This document shows, piece by piece, positions 9,041-17,750 of a stretch of DNA of 64,000 nt. The DNA is taken from positions 124,001 through 188,000 of the forward strand of contig NZ_PVNL01000135.1 of NCBI RefSeq assembly GCF_002994635.1. The letters are read 5' to 3'. The DNA is from Enhygromyxa salina. GTDB taxonomy: Bacteria > Myxococcota_A > Polyangia > Nannocystales > Nannocystaceae. Within the stretch, counting starts at the first letter, position 1, and each line of letters starts with the position of its first letter. A program made the translations under genes and the position numbers. The notes under the pieces are model-generated. The model saw only the letters and a program-made list of their open reading frames with translations, was not told where the DNA came from and searched no databases.

Positions 9041-11572
9041 GTGAGCACGGGCCAGGATCACGATCGAGGTCGCGAGACACAGCGCACCCCCGGCGCTCGC
9101 GCGACTCGTCGGCTCGGCCCGCTGCCGCGACCGCTGGCGCTCGCGCTGCTGGCCGTGTGGGCGGTGGTGAGCGTGTTCGCGTTGATCCAGCTGCTCAGGG
9201 GTCCGGCGCCGTGGTCGGGCGCGACCGAGGGGCTGATCCCCGAGCAGCATCGAAGCGCGCGCGGGCGACCGCTGGCGCTGCTGCGGGTGGATCTCGACGC
9301 GCTCGAGTCAGCGGCGACCCCGGGCGAGTCGACGGATCCGGCCGAGGGGACGATCACGGACCCAGCGACGATCCTGGCCGAAGCGGGGTTTGCCATCGAA
9401 GAGGCGCTCGGTCAGCGCCGGGTGCCGCTCGCGCCGCCGCGGACCGAGATCACCCGCTGGCTCGACGCTCACGCGCTGTACCTGCTGCCGATCGAGACCC
9501 ACGGCGCGCTGGCCGAGCGACTGTCCGACGCCAACATGCGCGCGCAGATCCAGGCCCTCGAGGCGCGGCTGTCGAGCCCGCTGTTCGTGGTCTCCGGTGA
9601 GCAGCCGCGACGAGATCCGCTGGGGATCCACGGGCTGACCACCCGCGAGGCGGGCCAGCTCGGGCACGTGACCGAGGTGCTCGGCAGTGACGCGCCGCAG
9701 GTCAGCCCGAGCGGTGATCTGATCGCGGCGAGCGGCGATCGAGCCCTGATCGGGCTGGTCACCGACCGCGATCGCCCCCAGGCCGAGCAGATCAACGAGC
9801 TACGCGGCGAGCTCGAGGCCGCGCTCGAGGGTCTGCCGGTCGAGCTCACGCTGTTCGACCTGAGCCTGCGCGAGGCCACGCTCGCCGAGCAGCTGAGCCG
9901 TGACTGGGCCAAGGTGCTCGCGGCTTGTTTCGCGGCGCTGGTGTTGCTGCTGTCGATCGCGATGCGGCGGGTGATCCCGGTGTTGGCCCTGGCGGTGTGC
10001 CTGGGTTCGGCGTGGGTGTTGTTGGTGTGGGCGGCCGTCAACCTGCAGCTGGCTGCGGGCGTGGGTTCGGGCCTGGGTCTCGACGGCATGGGGGTGGCCT
10101 CGATCGCGCTGTCGGTCCTGCTGCTGGGCTTCGCCTGCGACGCGGCGCTGCGGCTGCAAGAGATCGACTCACGCGGCTGGATCTCGACGCTGATCATGGC
10201 CGGGGCCCTGGTCCCGCTGGCGCTCTCGCCCTACCCGCTGTGGCAGCGCTGGGCGCTGTGGTGGCCGCTGGCCTACCTGCTGATCGCGGTGATCCTGCGG
10301 GTGATCCTGCCCGCGCTGCTCGAGCTGCTGCGCGGTGACTTCGACTGGCGGCGGCCGGGCTTTCGCCTGGCCCCGATGCCCGCGCTGGCGGTGTTGATCT
10401 GCCTGAGCGTGTGCGCGGCCGGGGCCTGGGTCACGCCGCAGCTGCGCTACCGATCCCCGGCGCGGGTGCCGATCCTCGACCCCGCGCTGCAGCTCAGCGA
10501 GCGCGAGCTCGTCCAACACTTCTTCGACCCGAGCATGATCGTCGAGACCAGCTCGCAGGGCGAGCGCGCAGCCGACGAGCTCGAGACCCCCGCGGCGGCG
10601 GCCCTCGAAGCGTCGGCTGCGACCGCGGCCGAGCTGGCCACGCTGGTGCCCAAGGAGGCCCGCCGCCTCGACTCTCCGGGCAGCTTCGTGCTGCCGCGCG
10701 CCGAGCTCGAGGCCCGCAAGCTCGCGCTGTCCAAGCTGCAATTGAGCGCGCGGATGGAGGCGCTGAGCGTGGTGCTGACCGATCACCGCCTCCGCGCCGA
10801 GGCGTTCGCGGAGTTCGTGCGCGGAGCCGCGGACATCCACGACTTCCCGAGCGCACAGGCGGCCCTCGATGGCCCGCTCGGGCCGTGGATCAACGGCTAT
10901 CTGGTCGACGAGGTCGTCGAGGGGCAGCCGCAGGTCCAGCTTCGATCGCGGCTCGAGCTGCGCGGCCGCGACGGCCTGCCCCAGGTCTCGCTCCCGGATG
11001 CGCGCCTGGCCGAGCTGCCGCCGCTGCGCGGCCCCGCGATCGCCGCGATGATCGATCAGCGTGAATTCCTGCGCCGCGCTGGCGTGGTCGTGGTCGCCGG
11101 GCTGTGGCTGACGGCGTTCTTCGTGTGGCTGGGGACCGGTGGGCTTGGCATCGCGCTGGCTTGCGGGCTGGTCTCGCTCGCGTGCCAGGCCGGGGTGCTG
11201 CTCGGGCTCTCGCTGCTCGATCAGCCGAGCGGGCCCCACCTCCTGCCTGCGATCTTGATCGTCGGCGCGACCGCAGGGGTCGCGGGCGGGCGGGCGTGTC
11301 GGGCGGTGAGCATGGGCCAGCCGATCGTCGCGCGCGGGCTGCTGCTCGCGGGTGGCTGCCAGGTCATCGCGGGTGGGGTGTTGCTGATCTCGGCCCAGCC
11401 GCTGTGGCGCGAGCTGGGCTTGGCGGTTGCGATCGGGAGCGCGCTCGCGTGTGGGTTGGGCCTGTTCGCGACGCCCGGGCTCGCGTCTTTGTTTGGCAAG
11501 CTTCGGGGTCGCCGGGCCCCAAAAAAGCCGGCCGCGAAACCAACCCCGAGCCCAGAGGAGCGCGAACCGTGA
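9041..11572 (+). CDS. MMPL/RND-superfamily lipid exporter
   Basis: GTG start; 843 aa. The topology is that of hydrophobe exporters: one N-terminal helix (LALALLAVWAVVSVFALIQLL), a large periplasmic domain, five or more helices around residues 290-430, a second helix with a second periplasmic domain, and a final bundle of helices (about 680-820). This half-repeat layout is that of MMPL-type RND transporters, which move hydrophobic cargo such as lipids, hopanoids or polyene-type pigments from the inner membrane. Its stop overlaps the GTG of the LolA-like gene by 4 nt (GTGA), an arrangement seen where MMPL exporters act with an outer-membrane lipoprotein carrier. Cargo is not indicated by neighbours. 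Confidence 0.8.
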   Translation: MSTGQDHDRGRETQRTPGARATRRLGPLPRPLALALLAVWAVVSVFALIQLLRGPAPWSGATEGLIPEQHRSARGRPLALLRVDLDALESAATPGESTDPAEGTITDPATILAEAGFAIEEALGQRRVPLAPPRTEITRWLDAHALYLLPIETHGALAERLSDANMRAQIQALEARLSSPLFVVSGEQPRRDPLGIHGLTTREAGQLGHVTEVLGSDAPQVSPSGDLIAASGDRALIGLVTDRDRPQAEQINELRGELEAALEGLPVELTLFDLSLREATLAEQLSRDWAKVLAACFAALVLLLSIAMRRVIPVLALAVCLGSAWVLLVWAAVNLQLAAGVGSGLGLDGMGVASIALSVLLLGFACDAALRLQEIDSRGWISTLIMAGALVPLALSPYPLWQRWALWWPLAYLLIAVILRVILPALLELLRGDFDWRRPGFRLAPMPALAVLICLSVCAAGAWVTPQLRYRSPARVPILDPALQLSERELVQHFFDPSMIVETSSQGERAADELETPAAAALEASAATAAELATLVPKEARRLDSPGSFVLPRAELEARKLALSKLQLSARMEALSVVLTDHRLRAEAFAEFVRGAADIHDFPSAQAALDGPLGPWINGYLVDEVVEGQPQVQLRSRLELRGRDGLPQVSLPDARLAELPPLRGPAIAAMIDQREFLRRAGVVVVAGLWLTAFFVWLGTGGLGIALACGLVSLACQAGVLLGLSLLDQPSGPHLLPAILIVGATAGVAGGRACRAVSMGQPIVARGLLLAGGCQVIAGGVLLISAQPLWRELGLAVAIGSALACGLGLFATPGLASLFGKLRGRRAPKKPAAKPTPSPEEREP

Positions 11573-12255
11573 GCCACACGACTCGGCGTGCGCTGCTGAT
11601 CTCGAGCGCGAGCGGGCTGGCGTTGCTCGGGGCCGCGCTCGCGGGTCTCGCCGCACCCGCGACGCCGCCCGATCGACACCAGCGCCGCCTGGACAATCGC
11701 CTGGAGCTGTGGGGGGCATTTGCCCGCAAGTCGCAGAATTTGGTGGCCCGCTACACGTCCACCCGCAGCTCACCGCTGCTGGTCGAGGATCTCGTCGGCT
11801 CGGGCTCGTTGGCGTTTGTCGCACCCGCGACGCTGGTCCTGCGAGATGACGGCGCGACCGGCTCGACGACCCGAATTGAGCCTGGCGCCATTGCGATCGT
11901 CCCCAATGATCCATCGTTGCCGCAGCGAGCGATGCCGCGTCGAGCCGACGCCCCCGCGCTGCGATGGCTGGCGGATCACCTGGTTGCGAGCTTTGCCCCG
12001 GGCGACGGGACAGCCCTGGTCGCCGACGCGCGGGTCGAGGTTCCGGGCGGGAGCACGCCACGTCTGAGCCTGTTGCCACCCCGCGATTCGGTCGCCCGCG
12101 CGCTGATCCGCAGCGTCACCCTAACTCTGGACCAGGTCGGTGGAGCGGTGATCCGCATCGAGATCGCCGAGTCTGACGGTGGCAAGTACGTCTTGCAGAT
12201 CTCCGATCACCGCCAGAACGTCGAGGCCGAGCTGGTCGCTCGAGTTTTGGACTAA
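11569..12255 (+). CDS. LolA-like periplasmic carrier coupled to the MMPL exporter
   Basis: A GTG start overlapping the preceding stop (GTGA) with AGGAG upstream gives 228 aa. The N-terminus has an Arg pair and a hydrophobic export segment (RRALLISSASGLALLGAALA), followed by the LolA-like pattern: a helix (LELWGAFARKSQNLVARYTS), then an antiparallel beta half-barrel with segments such as SGSLAFVAPATLVL. LolA-family proteins carry lipid-anchored or hydrophobic molecules across the periplasm. Pairing with MMPL suggests receipt of the cargo extruded by the exporter. Primary similarity is weak, so the assignment rests on layout and context. Confidence 0.7.
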   Translation: MSHTTRRALLISSASGLALLGAALAGLAAPATPPDRHQRRLDNRLELWGAFARKSQNLVARYTSTRSSPLLVEDLVGSGSLAFVAPATLVLRDDGATGSTTRIEPGAIAIVPNDPSLPQRAMPRRADAPALRWLADHLVASFAPGDGTALVADARVEVPGGSTPRLSLLPPRDSVARALIRSVTLTLDQVGGAVIRIEIAESDGGKYVLQISDHRQNVEAELVARVLD

Positions 12256-12263
12256 AACCAGGG

Positions 12264-12323
12264 TGATCGCGCGGGGGGTCCAGTGATACTAAGGGACGAG
12301 CCTGATTGGCTCGGAGCCCTGAC
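12264..12323 (+). promoter_or_regulatory. conserved element upstream of the first RCC1 lipoprotein gene
   Basis: The 60 bp before the ATG match the stretch upstream of the second RCC1 gene (14153-14212): ATCGCGCG, two variable bases, then GGGTCCAGTG, TACT, and CCTGACATGCACTCGAAC across the start codon. Conservation in non-coding DNA beyond the start suggests a promoter or leader kept after gene duplication. No Shine-Dalgarno sequence is visible. Confidence 0.5.
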
Positions 12324-13955
12324 ATGCACTCGAACTCCATCCTTCCGTTCTCCACTGTAAAACTCGCCAGCTCCTGCGCCGCGATCTTGCTGCTCGCCGG
12401 CTGCCCTGGCGACCCCGATCCCGGGCTCGACACCGCGACCGACACCACGGGCGACGGCGATGGCGACCCCTCCGGCGACGGCGACGGCGACCCCACGGGC
12501 GATGGCGACGGTGACCCGGGCGATGGCGACGGCGACCCCACTGGCGACGGCGACGGCGAGACCGGGGACTGCACCGAAGAAGGCTGCGCGTGCGATCCCC
12601 TCCAGCCCGAGTGTGACGCCGACCTCTACTGCCACGACACCGACAACGTCTGCACCGCGCCCGTGTGCGGCGACAGCGAGCTGCAGCCGCTCGAGCAGTG
12701 TGACGACGGCAACCAAGACGACGGGGACGGCTGCGACAGCGACTGTTCCTTCACCGAGATCCTCTACGTCGACGCCTCGTATCAGAACACCTGCGCGCTG
12801 ATCGAGGGCGGCCGCGTGCGCTGCTGGGGCTACAACGGCCAGGGCCAGCTCGGCTACGGTCACACCGACAACATCGGTGACGACGAGACCCCGGCTGACG
12901 TGGGCGACGTGATGCTGCCCGAGCCCGGCGTCGAGCTGACCATGGGCGACTCGCACTCGTGCATCCTCATGGCCGACCAGAACGTGCGCTGCTGGGGAAC
13001 TGGCTTCAGCGGCCGGCTCGGCTACGGCAACACCGAGAACATCGGCGACGACGAATTCCCCAGCTCGATCCTCGACGTCATGGTCGGCGGCCCCGTGCTC
13101 GAGATCGACGCGGGCGGCAGCCACTCTTGCGCACGCCTCGCGAACGGCACGCTGCGCTGCTGGGGTGGCGGCTTCTCGGGTCAGCTCGGCTACGGCAACA
13201 GCAACAGCATTGGTGACGACGAATTTCCGGTGACCGCGGGGGACGTCCCGACCGGCGGGGCTGTCGTCGCCCAGGCCACCGGTATCAGCCACACCTGCGC
13301 GATCTTGGCCAATGGCAAGATCCGCTGTTGGGGCGCCGGCTCCTCGGGCGCGCTCGGCTACGGCAACACCACGGCGGTCGGCAGCATGAACACGCCCGCG
13401 CAGGCTGGCGATGTCCCGGCGGTGCCGCTGGGCCTGCCCGCCAACACCAAGGCGACCGCGCTCGCGCTCGGGCTCAGCATCAGCTGCGCGCTGTACGAGA
13501 CCGGCGATGTGCTGTGCTGGGGCGCGGGCTTCAACGGTGCGATGGGTCAGGGCAGCACCCAGAGCATCGGCGACGACGAGTTCCCGTCGAGCCAGTCGCC
13601 GATCTCGCTGCCGTCGGCGGCGGTCGCAATCACCACGGGCGACAGTCACGTCTGCGCGCTGTTCGATGACGACACCGCCCTGTGCTGGGGCCGAAACTCT
13701 GCCGGCCAGCTGGGCGCCGCGATCCAGGAGAACATCGGCGACGACGAGACCCCCAACACCATCGACCCGGTCCAGCTCGGCGGCCCGATCAAGCAGATCG
13801 ACGCGGGCGGCAACCACACCTGCGCGATCTTGGCCAACACCAACGAGCTGTACTGTTGGGGGGTCAACGACGACGGGCAGCTGGGCTACGGGCACACCGA
13901 GAACATCGGCGACAACGAGTCGGTGCTCTCGGCCGGGCCCGTCTCGCTGTTCTGA
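12324..13955 (+). CDS. RCC1-repeat propeller lipoprotein with Cys-rich repeat (copy 1)
   Basis: The start is ATG 12324, six codons after an open TTG. The 543-aa product has a lipoprotein signal ending LLLAGC (Cys27), an Asp/Gly linker (residues ~42-80, repeated GDGDGDP units), a Cys-rich segment (CACDPLQPECDADLYC), one Myxococcus-type repeat CGDSELQPLEQCDDGN/GDGCDSDC, then RCC1-type blades each carrying a CA.L...VRCWG signature and GQLGYGN..NIGDDE. Such repeats fold into a beta-propeller used for binding. The paired Cys in each blade suggests disulfides on an extracytoplasmic surface protein. It is the first of four tandem paralogues and is followed by a hairpin at 13963-13993. Confidence 0.9.
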   Translation: MHSNSILPFSTVKLASSCAAILLLAGCPGDPDPGLDTATDTTGDGDGDPSGDGDGDPTGDGDGDPGDGDGDPTGDGDGETGDCTEEGCACDPLQPECDADLYCHDTDNVCTAPVCGDSELQPLEQCDDGNQDDGDGCDSDCSFTEILYVDASYQNTCALIEGGRVRCWGYNGQGQLGYGHTDNIGDDETPADVGDVMLPEPGVELTMGDSHSCILMADQNVRCWGTGFSGRLGYGNTENIGDDEFPSSILDVMVGGPVLEIDAGGSHSCARLANGTLRCWGGGFSGQLGYGNSNSIGDDEFPVTAGDVPTGGAVVAQATGISHTCAILANGKIRCWGAGSSGALGYGNTTAVGSMNTPAQAGDVPAVPLGLPANTKATALALGLSISCALYETGDVLCWGAGFNGAMGQGSTQSIGDDEFPSSQSPISLPSAAVAITTGDSHVCALFDDDTALCWGRNSAGQLGAAIQENIGDDETPNTIDPVQLGGPIKQIDAGGNHTCAILANTNELYCWGVNDDGQLGYGHTENIGDNESVLSAGPVSLF

Positions 13956-13962
13956 TCACGGC

Positions 13963-13993
13963 GAGGCGCGGACCCATCACTGGCCCGCGCCTC
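13963..13993 (+). terminator. hairpin after the first RCC1 gene
   Basis: A perfect 9-bp stem, GAGGCGCGG paired with CCGCGCCTC, with a 13-nt loop starts 8 nt after the stop of copy 1. No long T-run follows, so termination may be weak or Rho-assisted. Confidence 0.45.
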
Positions 13994-14152
13994 CACTGAT
14001 TTGCTCCTGCGACGCGGTGGCCCCGACCTCGGGGCCACGCGAGCGCGTCGAGTACGGCAGTCGAGTGGCGGCAACTTTGTCGTGCTGATCGTCTATCGCC
14101 GACAGAACGCGAATCTACGCCGGTCACCCAAGTCGGGTCGATCGCCCAGCTA

Positions 14153-14212
14153 ATCGCGCGATGGGTCCAGTGTTACTACTAAAGAGCGAGCCGCTCGCTC
14201 GACGGTCCTGAC
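14153..14212 (+). promoter_or_regulatory. conserved element upstream of the second RCC1 lipoprotein gene
   Basis: This is the counterpart of 12264-12323: ATCGCGCG, then GGGTCCAGTG and TTACTAC, with CCTGACATGCACTCGAAC running into the start codon. GGGTCCAG begins 50 nt before the ATG here and 48 nt before it in copy 1, so spacing is kept. A shared promoter is likely; the sigma factor cannot be told from the sequence. Confidence 0.5.
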
Positions 14213-15880
14213 ATGCACTCGAACCTCACGTTCTCCAGTGGAAGAGTCACCAGCGCGGGGAGAGCCGCCAGCTCGTGTGCGGTGATCTTCCTGCTTGGCG
14301 GTTGTCCCGACGATCCTGGCGCTACACCCGATACCACCGAGGCCGGGACCGCCGGCGACACCAGCACCGACGGCGGCCACGGGGAGGCTGACCGCGGCGA
14401 CAGCGACGGTGGCACCACGATCGGTGACGGTGACGGTGTCGGTGACGGCGACGGTGATCCCGGCGACGGCGACGGCGACGGCGATCCAAGCGCATGCATC
14501 CACGAGGGTTGTCCCTGCGATCCAGACCAGCCGGAGTGTGACCCCGGCCTGTACTGTCACGACATCGACAACCTCTGCACCGCGCCCGTGTGCGGCGACG
14601 ATGAGCTGCAGCCGCTCGAGCAGTGTGACGACGGCAACCTCGTCGACGACGACGGCTGCGACAGCGACTGCTCGTTCACCGAGATCCTCTACGTCGACGC
14701 CTCCTACCAGAACACCTGCGTGCTGATCGAGGGCGGCCGGGTCCGCTGCTGGGGCTACAACGGCCAGGGCCAGCTCGGCTACGGCAACATGGACGACATC
14801 GGTGACGACGAGACCCCGGCCGACATCGGCGACGTGATCCTGCCCGAGCCGACCGTCGCGCTGAGCATGGGTGACTCGCACGCCTGCGTGCTCATGGCCA
14901 ACATGAACGTGCGCTGCTGGGGGGCGGGCTTCAGCGGGCGGCTCGGCTATGGCAACACCGACAACATCGGCGACGACGAGCTCCCCGGCTCGATCCTCGA
15001 CGTCATGGTTGGCGGGCCGATCCTCGAGATCGACGCGGGCGGCAGCCACTCTTGCGGGCGCCTCGCTAATGGTTCGCTGCGCTGCTGGGGCAGCGGCTTC
15101 TCGGGTCAGCTCGGCTACGGCAACGCCCAGTCGATCGGCGACGACGAGCTGCCCGACACCGCCGGAGACGTGCCGATCGGCGGATCGATCGTCGCGCAGT
15201 CCACCGGTGTCAGTCACACTTGCGCGATCTTGGCCACTGGCAGGGTGCGCTGCTGGGGCACCGGGTTCTCGGGTCAGCTCGGCTACGGCAACACCCAGTC
15301 GATCGGCAACATGAGCCCGCCCAGCCAAGCTGGTGACGTGTCCGCGGTCCCGCTCGGGCTGCCCGTCGACGCCAAGGTGACCGAGCTCGCGCTCGGGCTC
15401 AGCATCAGCTGCGCGCTGTTCGAGACTGGCGACGTGCTGTGCTGGGGCTCGGGCTCGGTCGGCGCGCTCGGCCAGGCCAACACCGAGGCGATCGGCGACG
15501 ACGAGCTGCCCTCGACGATGCCGCCGATCTCGTTGCCCGCGCCCGCAGTCGCGATCAGCGCTGGAGACAGCCACGTGTGCGCGCTGTTCGATGATCAGAC
15601 CGCGCTGTGCTGGGGCCTCAACTCTGTCGGCCAGCTCGGGGCCGCGATCCAGCAGAACGTCGGCGACGACGAGGCACCCAGCAGCATCGGCCCGATCGAT
15701 CTCGGCGGCCCGATCAAGCAGATCGACGCGGGCGGCCACCACACCTGCGCGATCTTGGCCGACACCAACCAGCTCTACTGTTGGGGCGTCAACGACGACG
15801 GGCAGCTGGGCTACGGGCACACCGCGAATGTCGGCGACGACGAGCCGGTGCTCTCGGCGGGTCCTGTGTCGCTGTTCTGA
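14213..15880 (+). CDS. RCC1-repeat propeller lipoprotein (copy 2)
   Basis: 555 aa. The lipoprotein signal ends FLLGGC (Cys31). A Thr/Asp/Gly linker (TIGDGDGVGDGDGDPGDG) is followed by CPCDPDQPECDPGLYC, a Cys-rich repeat CGDDELQPLEQCDDGN/DDGCDSDC and RCC1 blades nearly identical in order to copy 1, ending ...VLSAGPVSLF. From the Cys-rich segment to the C-terminus copies 1 and 2 align without large gaps, whereas signal peptides and linkers differ. That points to a recent tandem duplication with relaxed selection on the linker. A surface or outer-membrane role is inferred from the lipobox; the ligand is unknown. Confidence 0.9.
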   Translation: MHSNLTFSSGRVTSAGRAASSCAVIFLLGGCPDDPGATPDTTEAGTAGDTSTDGGHGEADRGDSDGGTTIGDGDGVGDGDGDPGDGDGDGDPSACIHEGCPCDPDQPECDPGLYCHDIDNLCTAPVCGDDELQPLEQCDDGNLVDDDGCDSDCSFTEILYVDASYQNTCVLIEGGRVRCWGYNGQGQLGYGNMDDIGDDETPADIGDVILPEPTVALSMGDSHACVLMANMNVRCWGAGFSGRLGYGNTDNIGDDELPGSILDVMVGGPILEIDAGGSHSCGRLANGSLRCWGSGFSGQLGYGNAQSIGDDELPDTAGDVPIGGSIVAQSTGVSHTCAILATGRVRCWGTGFSGQLGYGNTQSIGNMSPPSQAGDVSAVPLGLPVDAKVTELALGLSISCALFETGDVLCWGSGSVGALGQANTEAIGDDELPSTMPPISLPAPAVAISAGDSHVCALFDDQTALCWGLNSVGQLGAAIQQNVGDDEAPSSIGPIDLGGPIKQIDAGGHHTCAILADTNQLYCWGVNDDGQLGYGHTANVGDDEPVLSAGPVSLF

Positions 15881-16091
15881 AAACGAACGCGCTCGCGTGT
15901 GCCCTGCGCCACGGTCTTGGTGCGCCCGGTCTTTTGGCCAAACCCGGCGGCGTGCGCAGGCGCGGGGGGCGGGGCCTGGTCAGATAATCATCGCTGGACA
16001 ACGAGCGAGGGTGATCGTGCTTGCGGACGCAGGTACACTCGCCATCTCACCTACCGCGGCGGATTCGACGAATCCGCCAGGTCTTACTGAC

Positions 16092-17696
16092 ATGGCTCGC
16101 TCGACTTCAACTTCCTCGCCTCGCTCCGCTCTGCTCACCATCGGCGCCCTCGTGGTTGGGCTCGCGTGCGCGGGTGGAGAGGTCATGGATGACACCTTCA
16201 CCACCGCCGACGACACCGCGGGCGACGGCGACGGTGACCCAACCGGCGACGGCGACTCGACCGGCGACGGCGACGGCGACCCTGCGGGCGACGGCGACCC
16301 AAGCGGCGACGGGGACGGCGACCAGCCGTGCACATCGATCGGCTGCGAGTGCGACGGCTCCGAGGCCAGCTGTGATCCAGGCCTGGCCTGCACGGATGGC
16401 ATGTGCGCGTCCGCGTCGTGTGGCAACGGCATCACCGAGGCCCCGGCCGAGGACTGCGACGACAACAACGACTTCGAGGGCGACGGCTGCGACAACGACT
16501 GCTCGTACACGGAGTTCCTCGCGATCGAGGCTGGCGCGTCACACACCTGCGCCGTGATCGAGGGCGGCCGCGTGCGCTGCTGGGGGCTCAACAACGTCGG
16601 CCAGCTCGGCTACGGCAACCTCGACAACATCGGCGACAACGAGCCAGCCTCGAGCGCGGGCGACGTGGTCGTGGGTGCGAAGGCGCTGCGCGTCCACGTG
16701 GGCGCCCACCACTCTTGCGTCTACCTGATGGACGAGACCGTGCGCTGCTGGGGCTACGGCAGCACCGGGCAGCTGGGCCTGGGCAACAACGAGAACGTCG
16801 GCGACGACGAATTTCCGTTCTCGGTCAACCCCGTCAGCATCAACACCAACGTGATCGACGTGTTCGCGGGCGGCAGCCACAGCTGCGCGCTGGTCGGGGC
16901 TGGCAACGTGCGCTGCTGGGGCCTCAACAGCTCCGGCCAGCTCGGCTACGGCAACAACACCAGCCTCTCGATCCCGCTGACCGTCGACCTCAACCTGGGT
17001 GGCGTCGTCACCGAGCTCGCGGTCGGCCGCAGCCACAACTGCGCCCTGCTCGACGACGGCAAGGTCCGCTGCTGGGGCCTCAACAACCGCGGGCAGCTCG
17101 GCTACGGCAACACCGAGAACATCGGCGACACCGAGACCCCGGGCTCGGTCGTGCCCGTGCCGATCCTGCCCCAGGGCCTGCCCGACGGCACCCTCGTCAC
17201 CCAGATCGGGCTGGGCTCCGAGCACAGCTGCGTGCTGTACGAGACCGGCGACGCGCTGTGCTGGGGCGACAACTTCTACGGTCAGCTCGGCCAGGGTGAC
17301 ACCACCACCGTCGGCGACAACGAGACCCTCGCGACCTTGTTTCCGATCGACCTGGGCGGCGACGCGGCCAAGCTCGCGCTCGGCAAGCACCACACCTGCG
17401 CGCTGCTGACCGACGGCGGCGTCAAGTGCTGGGGCCGCAACCTCTACGGCCAGCTCGGTCGCGGCGACATCTCGCACATCGGCGACGATGAGGCCCCGGC
17501 CGACGTCCAGACGATCGAGCTGGGCGGCACCGCCACGTGGATCACCGCTGGCGACTATCACACCTGCGCGATCGTCAACGGCCACCAGATCCGCTGCTGG
17601 GGCTTCAACGACTACGGCCAGCTGGGCTACGGCGACACGGTGGTCCGCGGCGACGACGAGACCCCGGCCGAGGCTGGCAGCATCAACCTGCTCTAG
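16092..17696 (+). CDS. RCC1-repeat propeller lipoprotein (copy 3)
   Basis: The start is ATG 16092, with the context CTTACTGACATG shared with the other copies; the frame is open far upstream but in shadow composition. 534 aa. The signal peptide ends VVGLAC (Cys26; the lipobox is weaker because the -3 residue is Gly). A GDGDGDP linker spans about residues 40-78, then CECDGSEASCDPGLAC, the Cys-rich repeat CGNGITEAPAEDCDDNN/GDGCDNDC, and RCC1 blades with CA.I..GRVRCWG. It is more diverged from copies 1 and 2 than they are from each other. Likely anchored on the cell surface. Confidence 0.88.
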   Translation: MARSTSTSSPRSALLTIGALVVGLACAGGEVMDDTFTTADDTAGDGDGDPTGDGDSTGDGDGDPAGDGDPSGDGDGDQPCTSIGCECDGSEASCDPGLACTDGMCASASCGNGITEAPAEDCDDNNDFEGDGCDNDCSYTEFLAIEAGASHTCAVIEGGRVRCWGLNNVGQLGYGNLDNIGDNEPASSAGDVVVGAKALRVHVGAHHSCVYLMDETVRCWGYGSTGQLGLGNNENVGDDEFPFSVNPVSINTNVIDVFAGGSHSCALVGAGNVRCWGLNSSGQLGYGNNTSLSIPLTVDLNLGGVVTELAVGRSHNCALLDDGKVRCWGLNNRGQLGYGNTENIGDTETPGSVVPVPILPQGLPDGTLVTQIGLGSEHSCVLYETGDALCWGDNFYGQLGQGDTTTVGDNETLATLFPIDLGGDAAKLALGKHHTCALLTDGGVKCWGRNLYGQLGRGDISHIGDDEAPADVQTIELGGTATWITAGDYHTCAIVNGHQIRCWGFNDYGQLGYGDTVVRGDDETPAEAGSINLL

Positions 17697-17750
17697 CCAG
17701 CCAACCAGCTCTAGGCCAGCCTTCGTGGCTCCACTTGCTTGACCTACGAC

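Noticed and set aside
6673..9600. 975-aa open frame on the plus strand antisense to the pcrA-like gene
   Set aside because: The minus-strand helicase has all motifs in the right order; the antisense frame is open because of high GC.
9041..11572. MMPL gene considered as an AcrB-type drug pump
   Set aside because: Length, topology and absence of an adaptor or channel gene fit hydrophobe exporters with a LolA-like partner better.
12444..12566. Regular GGCGAC repeats considered as a CRISPR-like array
   Set aside because: They code for the GDGDGDP linker; there are no spacers of constant length and no cas genes.
12252..13895. 547-aa minus-strand frame over RCC1 copy 1 (likewise 14150-15820)
   Set aside because: Both are antisense shadows of RCC1 repeats and look alike only because the plus-strand genes are paralogous.
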